36,443 bases of DNA from Rhodocyclales bacterium (lineage in GTDB: Bacteria > Pseudomonadota > Gammaproteobacteria > Burkholderiales > Rhodocyclaceae). The notes under the pieces were generated by a model that was given only the letters and a program-made list of their open reading frames with translations, had not been told where the DNA came from and ran no database searches. The stretch lies in assembly GCA_016215645.1 (NCBI GenBank), contig JACRIX010000057.1, forward strand, positions 1 through 36,443, written 5' to 3'. Within the stretch, counting starts at the first letter, position 1. Each line of letters begins with the position of its first letter. Below are positions 1 through 7,061 of this stretch, in pieces. A program made the translations under genes and the position numbers.

Positions 1-1699
1 ACTTGACCAGGCCGGCCTTCTCGACGTCGTCCTTGTCGAACTGGCTGACCGTGGTGACACCGCCATCCGCCGAGTAAAGCGGGCAGAAGTCGGTGAGCTT
101 GCCGGGCGCGATCAGCACGCCGCCGGCATGCATGCCGACGTTGCGCGACAGGCCTTCGAGCTTGAGCGCCAGTTCCCAGAGCGTCTTCAGGCCCTCTTCC
201 TCGTCGATGCGCTGCCGGATGGCCGGCTCGACTTCCATCGCCTTTTCCAGCGTGATGCCGAGTTCGTTGGGGATGAGTTTCGCGAACTGGTCGACGAAGT
301 TGAAGCCGAGGTCGAGCACGCGGCCGACGTCGCGGATCACCGCCTTGGCCGCCATGGTGCCGAAGGTGGCGATCTGCGACACGGCGTGGGCGCCGTACTT
401 TTCCTTCACGTACTGGATGACGCGATCGCGGCCTTCCTGGCAGAAGTCGATGTCGAAGTCGGGCATCGACACCCGCTCCGGGTTGAGGAAGCGCTCGAAC
501 AGCAGCTCGTAGCGGATCGGGTCGAGGTCGGTGATCAGGAGCGAATAGGCGACCAGCGAACCCGCGCCCGAACCGCGCCCCGGACCGACCGGCACGCCGT
601 TCTTCTTCGCCCACTGGATGAAGTCGGCGACGATCAGGAAGTAGCCCGGGAAGCCCATCTGCTGGATGGTCTTGATCTCGAACTCCAGCCGCTCGGCATA
701 CCGCGACGACTGACTTTCGCGCTCCTGCGGATCGGGGAACAGGTGCAGCAGGCGTTGTTCGAGGCCGAGCCGCGATTGCTGCGCCAGGTACTCGTCGAGC
801 GAGACGCCTTCGGGCGTCGGGAAGATCGGCAGTTTGCTCTTGCCCAGTTCGATGGAAACGCTGCAACGTTTGGCGATCTCCACCGAGTTCTCCAGCGCCT
901 CGGGCAGATCGGCGAACAGTTCGGCCATCTCGGCCTGCGCCTTGAAGTACTGCTGCTCCGTGAAGTTCCTTGGCCGGCGCGGATCAGCCAGCACGTAGCC
1001 CTCGGCGATGCAGACGCGCGCCTCGTGCGCCCCGAAGTCGTCGCGATCGAGGAACTGGATCGGATGCGTGGCCACCACCGGCAGGTCGAGTTCGCCGGCC
1101 AGGGCGATGGTTTGCGCCACCTGCGCTTCCTGCTGGGGCTGGCCGTAGCGCTGCACTTCGAGATAGTAGCTGTCGGGGAAAAGCTTCGCCCACGCCGCCG
1201 CGCAGGCCCTGGCCTTGTCCGGCTTGCCGGCGGCCAGCCATTGGCCGACATCGCCGCCTTGCGCGCCGGAGAGCGCGATCAGGCCGGCGTTGTCGCCGTT
1301 GGCGATGGCGGCGCGCGAGACTTCGGCACGACCGTGGCGGCGCGGCACCAGGTAGGCGGTGGTCAGCAATTCGCACAGGCGCAGGTAGCCGGCCCGGTTC
1401 TTGGCCAGCAGCAGCAGGCGCGGGGCGCCATCGCGGCCGGCGTCCAGGCTGTCCTCCTCGGCGATCCAGAGGTCGGCGCCGATGACGGGCTTGATGCCGG
1501 CGCCGCGCGCACCCGAGTAGAACTTGACCATGCCGAACATGTTGGCCAGGTCGGTGAGCGCCAGGGCCGGCATGCCGTCCGAACGCACCCGCGCGATGGC
1601 GGCATCGAGCCGGGCCAGGCCGTCGGTGATCGAGTATTCACTGTGCAGCCGCAGGTGAACGAAGCGTGGCGCGTTCGGCGGCGGGGAAGAAGCAGGCAT
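1..1699 (-). CDS. dnaE: DNA polymerase III alpha subunit, N-terminal part (partial, 3' end outside window)
   Basis: Catalytic subunit of the replicative DNA polymerase III holoenzyme. The first 566 codons are present and the frame runs off base 1. The N-terminus has the PHP domain opening (FVHLRLHSEYSITDGLARLD, residues 13-32). The PolIIIalpha core follows, with the glycine loop GRGSGAGS near residue 375 and MPDFDIDF, whose D414 and D416 correspond to the first two catalytic aspartates (E. coli D401/D403). The third catalytic aspartate lies outside the window. The last visible residues (EKAGLVK) match the conserved stretch just after this. The ATG at 1699 is the only plausible start: family homology begins about 10 residues in, and no other start codon lies nearby. 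It has no Shine-Dalgarno sequence, and a TAGAAT box sits only 6 bases upstream (see findings). The gene diverges from the diguanylate cyclase at 1805. Identification is secure. Confidence 0.97.
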   Translation of the reverse strand, partial: MPASSPPPNAPRFVHLRLHSEYSITDGLARLDAAIARVRSDGMPALALTDLANMFGMVKFYSGARGAGIKPVIGADLWIAEEDSLDAGRDGAPRLLLLAKNRAGYLRLCELLTTAYLVPRRHGRAEVSRAAIANGDNAGLIALSGAQGGDVGQWLAAGKPDKARACAAAWAKLFPDSYYLEVQRYGQPQQEAQVAQTIALAGELDLPVVATHPIQFLDRDDFGAHEARVCIAEGYVLADPRRPRNFTEQQYFKAQAEMAELFADLPEALENSVEIAKRCSVSIELGKSKLPIFPTPEGVSLDEYLAQQSRLGLEQRLLHLFPDPQERESQSSRYAERLEFEIKTIQQMGFPGYFLIVADFIQWAKKNGVPVGPGRGSGAGSLVAYSLLITDLDPIRYELLFERFLNPERVSMPDFDIDFCQEGRDRVIQYVKEKYGAHAVSQIATFGTMAAKAVIRDVGRVLDLGFNFVDQFAKLIPNELGITLEKAMEVEPAIRQRIDEEEGLKTLWELALKLEGLSRNVGMHAGGVLIAPGKLTDFCPLYSADGGVTTVSQFDKDDVEKAGLVK

Positions 1700-1705
1700 G
1701 CGGGA

Positions 1706-1734
1706 ATTCTACCCCGCCGGGTAGGGCGCGACAG
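1706..1734 (-). promoter_or_regulatory. Putative dnaE promoter, placed for a leaderless transcript
   Basis: On the minus strand, TAGAAT (1711-1706, 5/6 to the -10 consensus) is preceded by CTGTCG (1734-1729, a weak -35) with a 17-base spacer. The expected transcription start, 6-8 bases downstream, falls on or beside the A of the dnaE ATG at 1699. Prediction from pattern only. Confidence 0.45.
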
Positions 1735-1750
1735 GCAGCGCAACTCCTGC

Positions 1751-1779
1751 TTGCCACCGGCATGGCAAAGGGCGAGAAT
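1751..1779 (+). promoter_or_regulatory. Putative promoter of the REC-GGDEF gene
   Basis: TTGCCA (1751-1756, 5/6 to -35) and GAGAAT (1774-1779, 4/6 to -10) are separated by 17 bases. Transcription would start near 1786. That is downstream of the in-frame ATG at 1778 and upstream of the ATG at 1805, so the promoter favours 1805 as the translation start. Confidence 0.5.
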
Positions 1780-1804
1780 GCCCCACTTTTTCAGTTCCGG
1801 AACC

Positions 1805-3427
1805 ATGTCGCAAGGCACATTCGACGAACGGGTCGCGACGCTGCAGGCTCGCTGGCAGGACTATCGGGACGGGGGGGGCTTCGAGCAGTTCGTCGAATTC
1901 ACCCTGGCCCTGAACAGTCTCGCCGAGCGCCTCGCCCGCCTGCGCCTGCCCGGCCTGGTGCGTCAGTGCGAAGGACTGGAAAACGCCGCGCTGGCCATGT
2001 TCGGCGCTCCGGAGACGCATCCGGCGGCCGCCCAGACCATCGTCGCCCTCGATCGCCAGATCGAATCGCTGCTCGGCGCCATCGCCGCGGCGCGACGCGT
2101 CGAGCGGGAGCCCGACCAGCGCAGCAGCGACGCCGCCGAGATCCGGCCCGCCGAGTGGATCAAGCCGCGCACGATCTGGATGTTCGCCAACGCGGCGACC
2201 GGCTGGGCCGCGGGCCTCGCCGCGCAACTGACCTTCTACGGCTTCCAGGTGCGCGTGATGCCCTGGTTCCACGAGCTGCCCGCCGAAGATCCGCCCTTCG
2301 CCGTCATCTTCGTGCCGGAGGGCGACGCCGACAGCAGCGACGAGGCGGCGAGCGAAGACATCCGGCGCGTGCGTGCCGCCTGCTCGGCCAGCCAGCTCTA
2401 TTTCCTCGGCGTGCCGCGCACGCTGGAGCGCATGGTCGAACTGATGCGGGTCGGCATCGACGTCACCATCCAGCGCGACGACCAGATGGCGGCACTGCTG
2501 TCGAGCGTGCTCGACCTGGTGCAGACGCACGACAACGAACGCTACCGCATCCTGGTGGTCGAGGATTCCAGCACCGCGCTGGCCCTGATCGAGCGCGCGC
2601 TCAAGCAGCACGGCATCGACTGCCAGGCGATTCCCGACCCGAGCCGCCTGTTCGAGGTGGTCGAGGACTACCGGCCCGACCTGGTGCTAATGGACATGTA
2701 CATGCCAAGCTGCAACGGCGTCGAGGCGACGCGGGCGCTGCGCCAGATCAGCGCCTGGCAGTCGGTGCCCATCGTCTACCTTTCCAGCGAGACCGATGTC
2801 GCCCTGCAGGTCGAGGCGCTGCGCCTGGGGGGCGACCAGTTCCTGACCAAGCCCTTCAATCCGGTGCTGCTGGCGGCCACCGTGAAGACTACCATCGAGC
2901 GCCACCGCGAGATGCGCCGCGCCAGCCGCCACGACGGCCTCACCGGCCTGCTCAATCACACCGCCAGCAAGGCCGAGCTCGATGCCCGCCTCGCTGCCCT
3001 GCCGCCCGACGGCCGTCTGGCCGTGGCCATGCTCGACATCGACCACTTCAAGTCGGTCAATGACGCCTACGGCCACCCGGTCGGCGACCAGGTGATCCGC
3101 AGCCTGGCCTGGCTGCTGAAAGGCTGGCTGCGCGGCACCGACGCGATCGGCCGCTACGGCGGCGAGGAGTTCGTCGTCGTGCTGCCCGGCGTCAGCGCCC
3201 ACGAAGCGCGCGGCGTGCTCGACGGCATCCGCGCCCACTTCGCCAACCTGCCGCACGTGCACAGCGCCGGCAGCCTGCGCGTCACCTTCAGCGCCGGCGT
3301 CGCCGACAGCTCGCGCTTCGCCAAGGCCGGCGAACTCATCGAAGCCGCCGACCAGGCCCTGCTCGAAGCCAAGGCCCAAGGCCGCAACCGCATCGTCGAA
3401 GCCCTGCCGCCGATCGTGCCGGGCTAG
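1805..3427 (+). CDS. Response-regulator diguanylate cyclase (degenerate REC - REC - GGDEF)
   Basis: 540-residue cytoplasmic enzyme expected to make c-di-GMP from two GTP under phosphorelay control. Residues 1-115 are a helical region in which I see no phosphotransfer histidine. Residues about 119-240 look like a receiver fold without a clear phospho-acceptor. Residues about 246-365 are a canonical receiver (RILVVEDSS, acceptor D297 in LVLMDMYMP, conserved Lys in TKPFNP). The C-terminal GGDEF domain has the active motif GGEEF at 452-456, and an RGTD exactly five residues upstream matches the RxxD inhibitory I-site. Catalysis with product feedback is therefore expected. The ATG at 1778 is in frame and would add nine residues; 1805 is preferred because of the promoter position. 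A terminator follows directly. The partner kinase is not identifiable here. Confidence 0.92.
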   Translation: MSQGTFDERVATLQARWQDYRDGGGFEQFVEFTLALNSLAERLARLRLPGLVRQCEGLENAALAMFGAPETHPAAAQTIVALDRQIESLLGAIAAARRVEREPDQRSSDAAEIRPAEWIKPRTIWMFANAATGWAAGLAAQLTFYGFQVRVMPWFHELPAEDPPFAVIFVPEGDADSSDEAASEDIRRVRAACSASQLYFLGVPRTLERMVELMRVGIDVTIQRDDQMAALLSSVLDLVQTHDNERYRILVVEDSSTALALIERALKQHGIDCQAIPDPSRLFEVVEDYRPDLVLMDMYMPSCNGVEATRALRQISAWQSVPIVYLSSETDVALQVEALRLGGDQFLTKPFNPVLLAATVKTTIERHREMRRASRHDGLTGLLNHTASKAELDARLAALPPDGRLAVAMLDIDHFKSVNDAYGHPVGDQVIRSLAWLLKGWLRGTDAIGRYGGEEFVVVLPGVSAHEARGVLDGIRAHFANLPHVHSAGSLRVTFSAGVADSSRFAKAGELIEAADQALLEAKAQGRNRIVEALPPIVPG

Positions 3428-3433
3428 GCAAGC

Positions 3434-3465
3434 TCAGGTGGCGTGTCGCCACGGCTGACTTTTCT
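3434..3465 (+). terminator. Rho-independent terminator after the REC-GGDEF gene
   Basis: Starts 7 bases after the stop codon. The inner stem is GTGGCG/CGCCAC with loop TGT. It is extended by an outer TCAG/CTGA pairing across a small internal loop, and then CTTTTCT follows. An almost identical element in opposite orientation ends the ParA-type gene at 4193 (28 of 31 bases match between 3436-3466 and 4151-4181). Confidence 0.75.
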
Positions 3466-3546
3466 AGTCCGTTGTCGCCGACAGCCGAGCGGCGCGCGGG
3501 TATGCTATCGGCGTCAATCAGTGCTGCCATTTTTGGAAATTGAACC

Positions 3547-3582
3547 AGGCCCCTTTGATTTGTGAGGCCCCTTTGATTTGTG
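3547..3582 (+). repeat. Perfect 18-bp tandem duplication
   Basis: AGGCCCCTTTGATTTGTG occurs twice back to back (3547-3564 and 3565-3582) in the leader of the secreted orphan gene, with no mismatch. Two units are too few for a CRISPR. Perfect identity points to a recent slippage or insertion-type duplication. Confidence 0.9.
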
Positions 3583-3679
3583 GCCTACACCCACCTGTCC
3601 GAGTATTGGTCATGCGGCGCCTGACTGGTACGCTTCCACACACATTCAACTCACACTCAATCCAAGGCGGGAGGAAACG

Positions 3680-4120
3680 ATGAAGCAAACGATCTTCCGA
3701 GGCACAGCCGTCGGCATAGTGCTAGCAGCGCTCACGTCAACTGCCGCCGCTCAAATGAATATAGTTGTTGAGGATACCGCCCGAGACGCAGTAGGTGGGC
3801 GGCTAGCCTTTGCGATTAAGGAGCGCATACGCTCGTCGGCCGGTTTCACTCTCGCTCCGTCGCGCGAGGAAGCGCTCATCCGTATGTCCATTGTGACGCT
3901 TGACGATAAGTCTGGCTACTCCACCGTTTATTCAGTCGTTTTCTCCGCGTGGCAGCCAGAGAGCGGAACTTGGACTTATCTCAACAACATTGTTGGAACT
4001 TGCGGATCAAACCGAATTACTGAGTGCGCAGACGGACTCGTTGCTGACGCAGACAAGGCATCTGAGGCGCCAAAAGCCTACTACCGCGACTATTTCAAGA
4101 ACCAAGGCAAGAAGTATTAG
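3680..4120 (+). CDS. Secreted protein of unknown function in an AT-richer island
   Basis: 146 residues. The ATG at 3680 follows a strong ribosome site (GGGAGGAAACG). An upstream in-frame ATG at 3578 would add 34 residues ahead of the signal peptide and is rejected. Residues 1-24 form a clear Sec signal peptide ending in a TAAAQ-type cleavage site, so the mature domain of about 120 residues is periplasmic or exported. It contains two cysteines (in GTCG and TECAD) that could form a disulphide. I do not recognise the family with confidence. It faintly recalls small secreted proteins sometimes carried as accessory cassettes, but that is inference. Base and codon use is clearly less GC-rich than in every neighbour. 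The gene is bracketed by inverted terminator copies, which suggests acquisition. Confidence 0.85.
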   Translation: MKQTIFRGTAVGIVLAALTSTAAAQMNIVVEDTARDAVGGRLAFAIKERIRSSAGFTLAPSREEALIRMSIVTLDDKSGYSTVYSVVFSAWQPESGTWTYLNNIVGTCGSNRITECADGLVADADKASEAPKAYYRDYFKNQGKKY

Positions 4121-4150
4121 CACCCGACAGCGAGGCCGTACCTCTAGCAA

Positions 4151-4181
4151 TAGAAAAGTCAGCCGTGGCGGTACGCCACTT
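4151..4181 (-). terminator. Terminator after the ParA-type gene; inverted near-copy of the 3434 element
   Basis: Read on the minus strand, GTGGCG/CGCCAC with loop TAC is followed by GGCTGACTTTTCTA. It begins 12 bases past the stop codon of the gene ending at 4193. It matches the reverse complement of 3436-3466 at 28 of 31 positions, so the two terminators form an inverted repeat around the orphan gene. Confidence 0.7.
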
Positions 4182-4192
4182 GAAGCGCTAGT

Positions 4193-4819
4193 TCAGGCCC
4201 CGTCGGCCCAGTCGAGGATGGGCTGCCACTGTTCCCAGTCTTGCGCGGCGCGCGAGGCCGGGAGGTCGAAGATGGTGAGGCCGTGGGCTGCTGCCTGGAC
4301 GTAGTTCTGGGTGTCGCGCAGGTAGGTAAGGACCGGCAGGCCAACATCGCCGAGGAAGCGCTCCAGTTCGCCCGCCGCGCGGGTGCGGGCGTCGACGCGG
4401 TTGCCGACGATGGCGACGAAGGTTTCGTGGTTGCGGATTTCGCGCTCTTCGGCGAGTGCATTGAGGAAGTCCCGCGTGGCGAGGATGTCGAACAGCGAGG
4501 GCTGCAGCGGCACGATGACGCGTTCGACGACCTTCAGGACATGATTCAGTTTCTTGCCGTGCATGCCGGCGGGCGTGTCGAGCACGGCGTGGGTCGTCCC
4601 GGCCGGCGGGCGCGCCGGCTTGTCGCCGTCGATTTCCCAGCCCTCGATGCGCGGCAGCACGGCCGGCCGCAGGCGCAGCCACTCGCGCGAGGACTGCTGG
4701 CGGTCGATGTCGCCGAGCATGACGCGGTGGCCCTGGCGGGCCAGCCAGCCGGCGAGATTGGTCGCGACGGTGCTCTTGCCGCTGCCCCCCTTGGGGTTGG
4801 CGACCATGATGCTTCTCAC
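4193..4819 (-). CDS. Short ParA-family (MinD/ParA-type) ATPase, orphan
   Basis: 208-residue deviant Walker ATPase of the type that positions cellular cargo on the nucleoid or membrane. Residues 9-17 carry the deviant Walker A PKGGSGKST. The A' region reads GDIDRQQSSREW and the Walker B region VLDTPAG. The GTG at 4819 is chosen because it overlaps the TGA of the upstream quinone oxidoreductase gene (GTGA), a layout for translational coupling, and gives the usual MRSI.VANPKGG start. The ATG at 4807 is an alternative four codons shorter. There is no parB or parS-like partner nearby, and the length is that of the small cargo-positioning class rather than plasmid ParA with an HTH. The cargo cannot be deduced. 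Confidence 0.9.
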   Translation of the reverse strand: MRSIMVANPKGGSGKSTVATNLAGWLARQGHRVMLGDIDRQQSSREWLRLRPAVLPRIEGWEIDGDKPARPPAGTTHAVLDTPAGMHGKKLNHVLKVVERVIVPLQPSLFDILATRDFLNALAEEREIRNHETFVAIVGNRVDARTRAAGELERFLGDVGLPVLTYLRDTQNYVQAAAHGLTIFDLPASRAAQDWEQWQPILDWADGA

Positions 4820-5790
4820 GGCAACAGTACCGTCGAGCCGGTGGTCTTGCGCGCGGCGAGGTCGATCTGCGCCTGCGCGGCATCCTTGAGCGGATAGGTC
4901 TGGTTGACCTCGATCTTCACCTTGCCCGAGGTGACGACCTCGAACAGTTCGGCCGCCATCGTCAGCAGGTCGGCGCGCTTGGCGGTGTAGCCGAACAGGG
5001 TCGGCCGGGTGACGAACAGCGAGCCGCGCTTGGACAGTTCCAGCAAGTCGAGCGGCGGCACCGGGCCGGAAGCATTGCCGAAGGTGACCATCATGCCCAG
5101 CGGCCGCAGGCAGTCGAGCGAGCCGAAGAAGGTGTCCTTGCCGATCGAGTCGTACACCACCGGTACGCCTTCGCCGCCGGTGATCTCGCGCACGCGCTGG
5201 GTGAAATTCTCGCGCGTGTAGATGATCGGGTGGTCGCAGCCGTGGGCCTTCGCCAGCACGGCCTTTTCGTCGGAACTGACCGTGCCGATCACGTTGGCGC
5301 CCAGCGCCTTCGCCCACTGGCAGACGATCAGGCCGACGCCGCCGGCGGCGGCATGGATCAGGATGGTGTCGCCGGCCTGTACCGGGCAGGTACGGCGCAG
5401 CAGGTATTGCGCGGTCATGCCCTGGAGCATCATCGCCGCGCCGGTCTTGAAATCTATGGCATCCGGCAGTTTGACCAGGCGGTCGGCCGGCATGTTGCGC
5501 ACTTCGGCGTAGGCGCCGACCGGGCCGCCGGCATAGGCGACGCGGTCGCCGGGTTTGAGGTCGGTCACCGCGCTGCCCACCGCCTCGATCACGCCGGCCG
5601 CTTCGAGGCCGATTCCGGAGGGCAGGGGCAGCGGATAGGCGGCGGTGCGGTGGTAAATGTCGATGTAGTTGAGGCCGACGGCGTGATGCCGCACCCGGAC
5701 TTCGCCGGGCGCCGTGTCGCCAACGCCGACTTCCTCCCAACGCAGGACTTCGGGACCGCCGGGGGCGTGAAAACGGATGGCGTGGCTCAT
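4816..5790 (-). CDS. qor: Zinc-free NADPH:quinone oxidoreductase (MDR superfamily)
   Basis: 324 residues, the family's usual length. It is predicted to reduce quinones or related enones with NADPH. The N-terminal GroES-like domain has the family pattern (VGLNYIDIYHRTAAYPLPLP, then GIGLEAAGVIEAVG). The Rossmann domain has the nucleotide-binding glycines in AAAGGVGLIVCQWAK. The catalytic-zinc ligands of alcohol dehydrogenases are absent, as expected for this branch. The ATG at 5790 follows AAGGAGACAGC. The downstream ParA-type gene overlaps the stop codon, so the two are probably co-transcribed. The symbol reflects family resemblance; other zinc-free MDR reductases are possible. Confidence 0.93.
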   Translation of the reverse strand: MSHAIRFHAPGGPEVLRWEEVGVGDTAPGEVRVRHHAVGLNYIDIYHRTAAYPLPLPSGIGLEAAGVIEAVGSAVTDLKPGDRVAYAGGPVGAYAEVRNMPADRLVKLPDAIDFKTGAAMMLQGMTAQYLLRRTCPVQAGDTILIHAAAGGVGLIVCQWAKALGANVIGTVSSDEKAVLAKAHGCDHPIIYTRENFTQRVREITGGEGVPVVYDSIGKDTFFGSLDCLRPLGMMVTFGNASGPVPPLDLLELSKRGSLFVTRPTLFGYTAKRADLLTMAAELFEVVTSGKVKIEVNQTYPLKDAAQAQIDLAARKTTGSTVLLP

Positions 5791-5906
5791 GCTGTCTCCT
5801 TGGGGGTGGCGTGGCTGAAGGGACGCAAACTACCCTGAGCGGGCGGAAAATTCAACCGCCCTGGTGCATCCCATAGCAGCGAAGGTTCGCGCCTGGGTCC
5901 GAACAG

Positions 5907-6950
5907 TCAGGCGGTGCGATCGAGGTTGCCGACTTCGAGGCAGTTGCGTCCGTTCTTCTTTGCGCGGTACAGGGCGGCATCGGCGGCGGCAATCAGCGAC
6001 TCGACGTCGGTCTTCTTGGCCACGGTCTGCACCAGGCCGATGCTGATGGTTACCTTTACCGGGCCCGCCGGGGTGTCGATCGCCTCCTTCTCGATTGCCA
6101 TGCGCATGCGCTGGCAAAGCTTCATCGACGGGATCAGGCTCGAATTGCTAAGCACCGCAATGAACTCCTCGCCGCCGTAGCGGCCCACCGAATCGTACTC
6201 GCGCAGGCAGCGCCGGATGCGCGCCGCGACCTCGACCAGCACTGCATCGCCCGCCGGATGGCCATGGGTATCGTTGACCTTCTTGAAATGATCGACGTCG
6301 ATCATCGCCAGCGACACCGGCACTCCGCGCGTGGCGCGGGTGACTTCGGCACCGAGCAGTTCCATGATCGCCGTGCGGTTCCACAGGCGCGTGAGGCCAT
6401 CGACCGAGGCGCGGCGCTTCAATTCGTCCATCTGGCGTACCAGGTCACGCTGGGTTTCGCTCAACTGCCCGCGCTGCAGTTCCGATTCGGCAATCGCCGC
6501 CAGGTCGCTCAGTACGGCGAGCTGGTCCGGGTCGAACGCCTTTGGCTCGGAGTCGATGACGCACAGCGTGCCGACGCGTTCGCCGTTGACGCCGTGGATC
6601 GGATGGCCGGCATAGAAGCGTATTTTCGGCCCATCGGTCACCAGCGGATTGTCGAAGAAGCGCGGGTCCTGAGTCGCGTCCGGCACCACCAGAGCGTCGT
6701 CGGCGTGGATCGCATGGCCGCAGAAGGAGATTTCGCGCGGCGTCTCTCTGGCGGCGAGCCCTTGAGCCGACTTGAACCACTGGACGTCGCGTGCCACCAG
6801 GCTCACCAGGGCGATGGGCGTGCCGAGCAATCGCGCCGCAAGGCGGGTGATGCGATCGAAACGCTCTTCGCTGGGCGTGAACAAGACGTCCATCGACTCC
6901 AGCGCGGCCAGTCGCTGCGCTTCGTCCTGGGGAATTTCGGGTGCGATCAT
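5907..6950 (-). CDS. GAF-GGDEF diguanylate cyclase
   Basis: 347 residues, soluble. Residues about 10-165 are a GAF domain of the type found before GGDEF domains (starting EAQRLAALESMDVLFTPSEE, with FCGHAI and HPIHGVNGERVGTLCVID). Residues about 185-345 are a GGDEF domain with active motif GGEEF at 259-263. REYD lies five residues upstream and matches the RxxD inhibitory site, so a catalytic, feedback-controlled enzyme is expected. The ATG at 6950 has GGAGAGG five bases upstream. An in-frame ATG at 6989 would add 13 residues but lies almost at the predicted transcription start. The GAF ligand is unknown. The gene is separated by more than 100 bases from both minus-strand neighbours, and the upstream one has its own promoter region. 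Confidence 0.93.
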   Translation of the reverse strand: MIAPEIPQDEAQRLAALESMDVLFTPSEERFDRITRLAARLLGTPIALVSLVARDVQWFKSAQGLAARETPREISFCGHAIHADDALVVPDATQDPRFFDNPLVTDGPKIRFYAGHPIHGVNGERVGTLCVIDSEPKAFDPDQLAVLSDLAAIAESELQRGQLSETQRDLVRQMDELKRRASVDGLTRLWNRTAIMELLGAEVTRATRGVPVSLAMIDVDHFKKVNDTHGHPAGDAVLVEVAARIRRCLREYDSVGRYGGEEFIAVLSNSSLIPSMKLCQRMRMAIEKEAIDTPAGPVKVTISIGLVQTVAKKTDVESLIAAADAALYRAKKNGRNCLEVGNLDRTA

Positions 6951-7000
6951 GGCGGCCTCTCCTCGTGGCCTGGCGGAGTGCGCCGCCACCGCAAGGGGCC

Positions 7001-7028
7001 ATTATCGCCCGGCCCGGCCCAAACGCAA
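7001..7028 (-). promoter_or_regulatory. Putative promoter of the GAF-GGDEF gene
   Basis: On the minus strand, GATAAT (7006-7001, 5/6 to -10) lies 16 bases after TTGCGT (7028-7023). The predicted start is near 6994, giving a leader of about 45 bases to the ATG at 6950. Confidence 0.4.
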
Positions 7029-7061
7029 GCCGGCGGCGCTGGCACCCGGCCCTGCCCCGAT

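Noticed and set aside
128-1804. Long open plus-strand frame ahead of the REC-GGDEF gene
   Set aside because: It is antisense to dnaE, whose homology is unmistakable. The translated part is rich in Arg, His and Asp/Glu as expected of a GC-rich shadow frame, and domain homology begins only after 1805.
3547-3582. CRISPR remnant
   Set aside because: Only two 18-base units with no spacer between them and no cas genes.
3436-4181. Integron gene cassette for the orphan gene
   Set aside because: No GTTRRRY core site or attC-like paired boxes were found at either end, and the inverted ends behave as terminators. The idea of mobility is kept, but the integron label is not supported.
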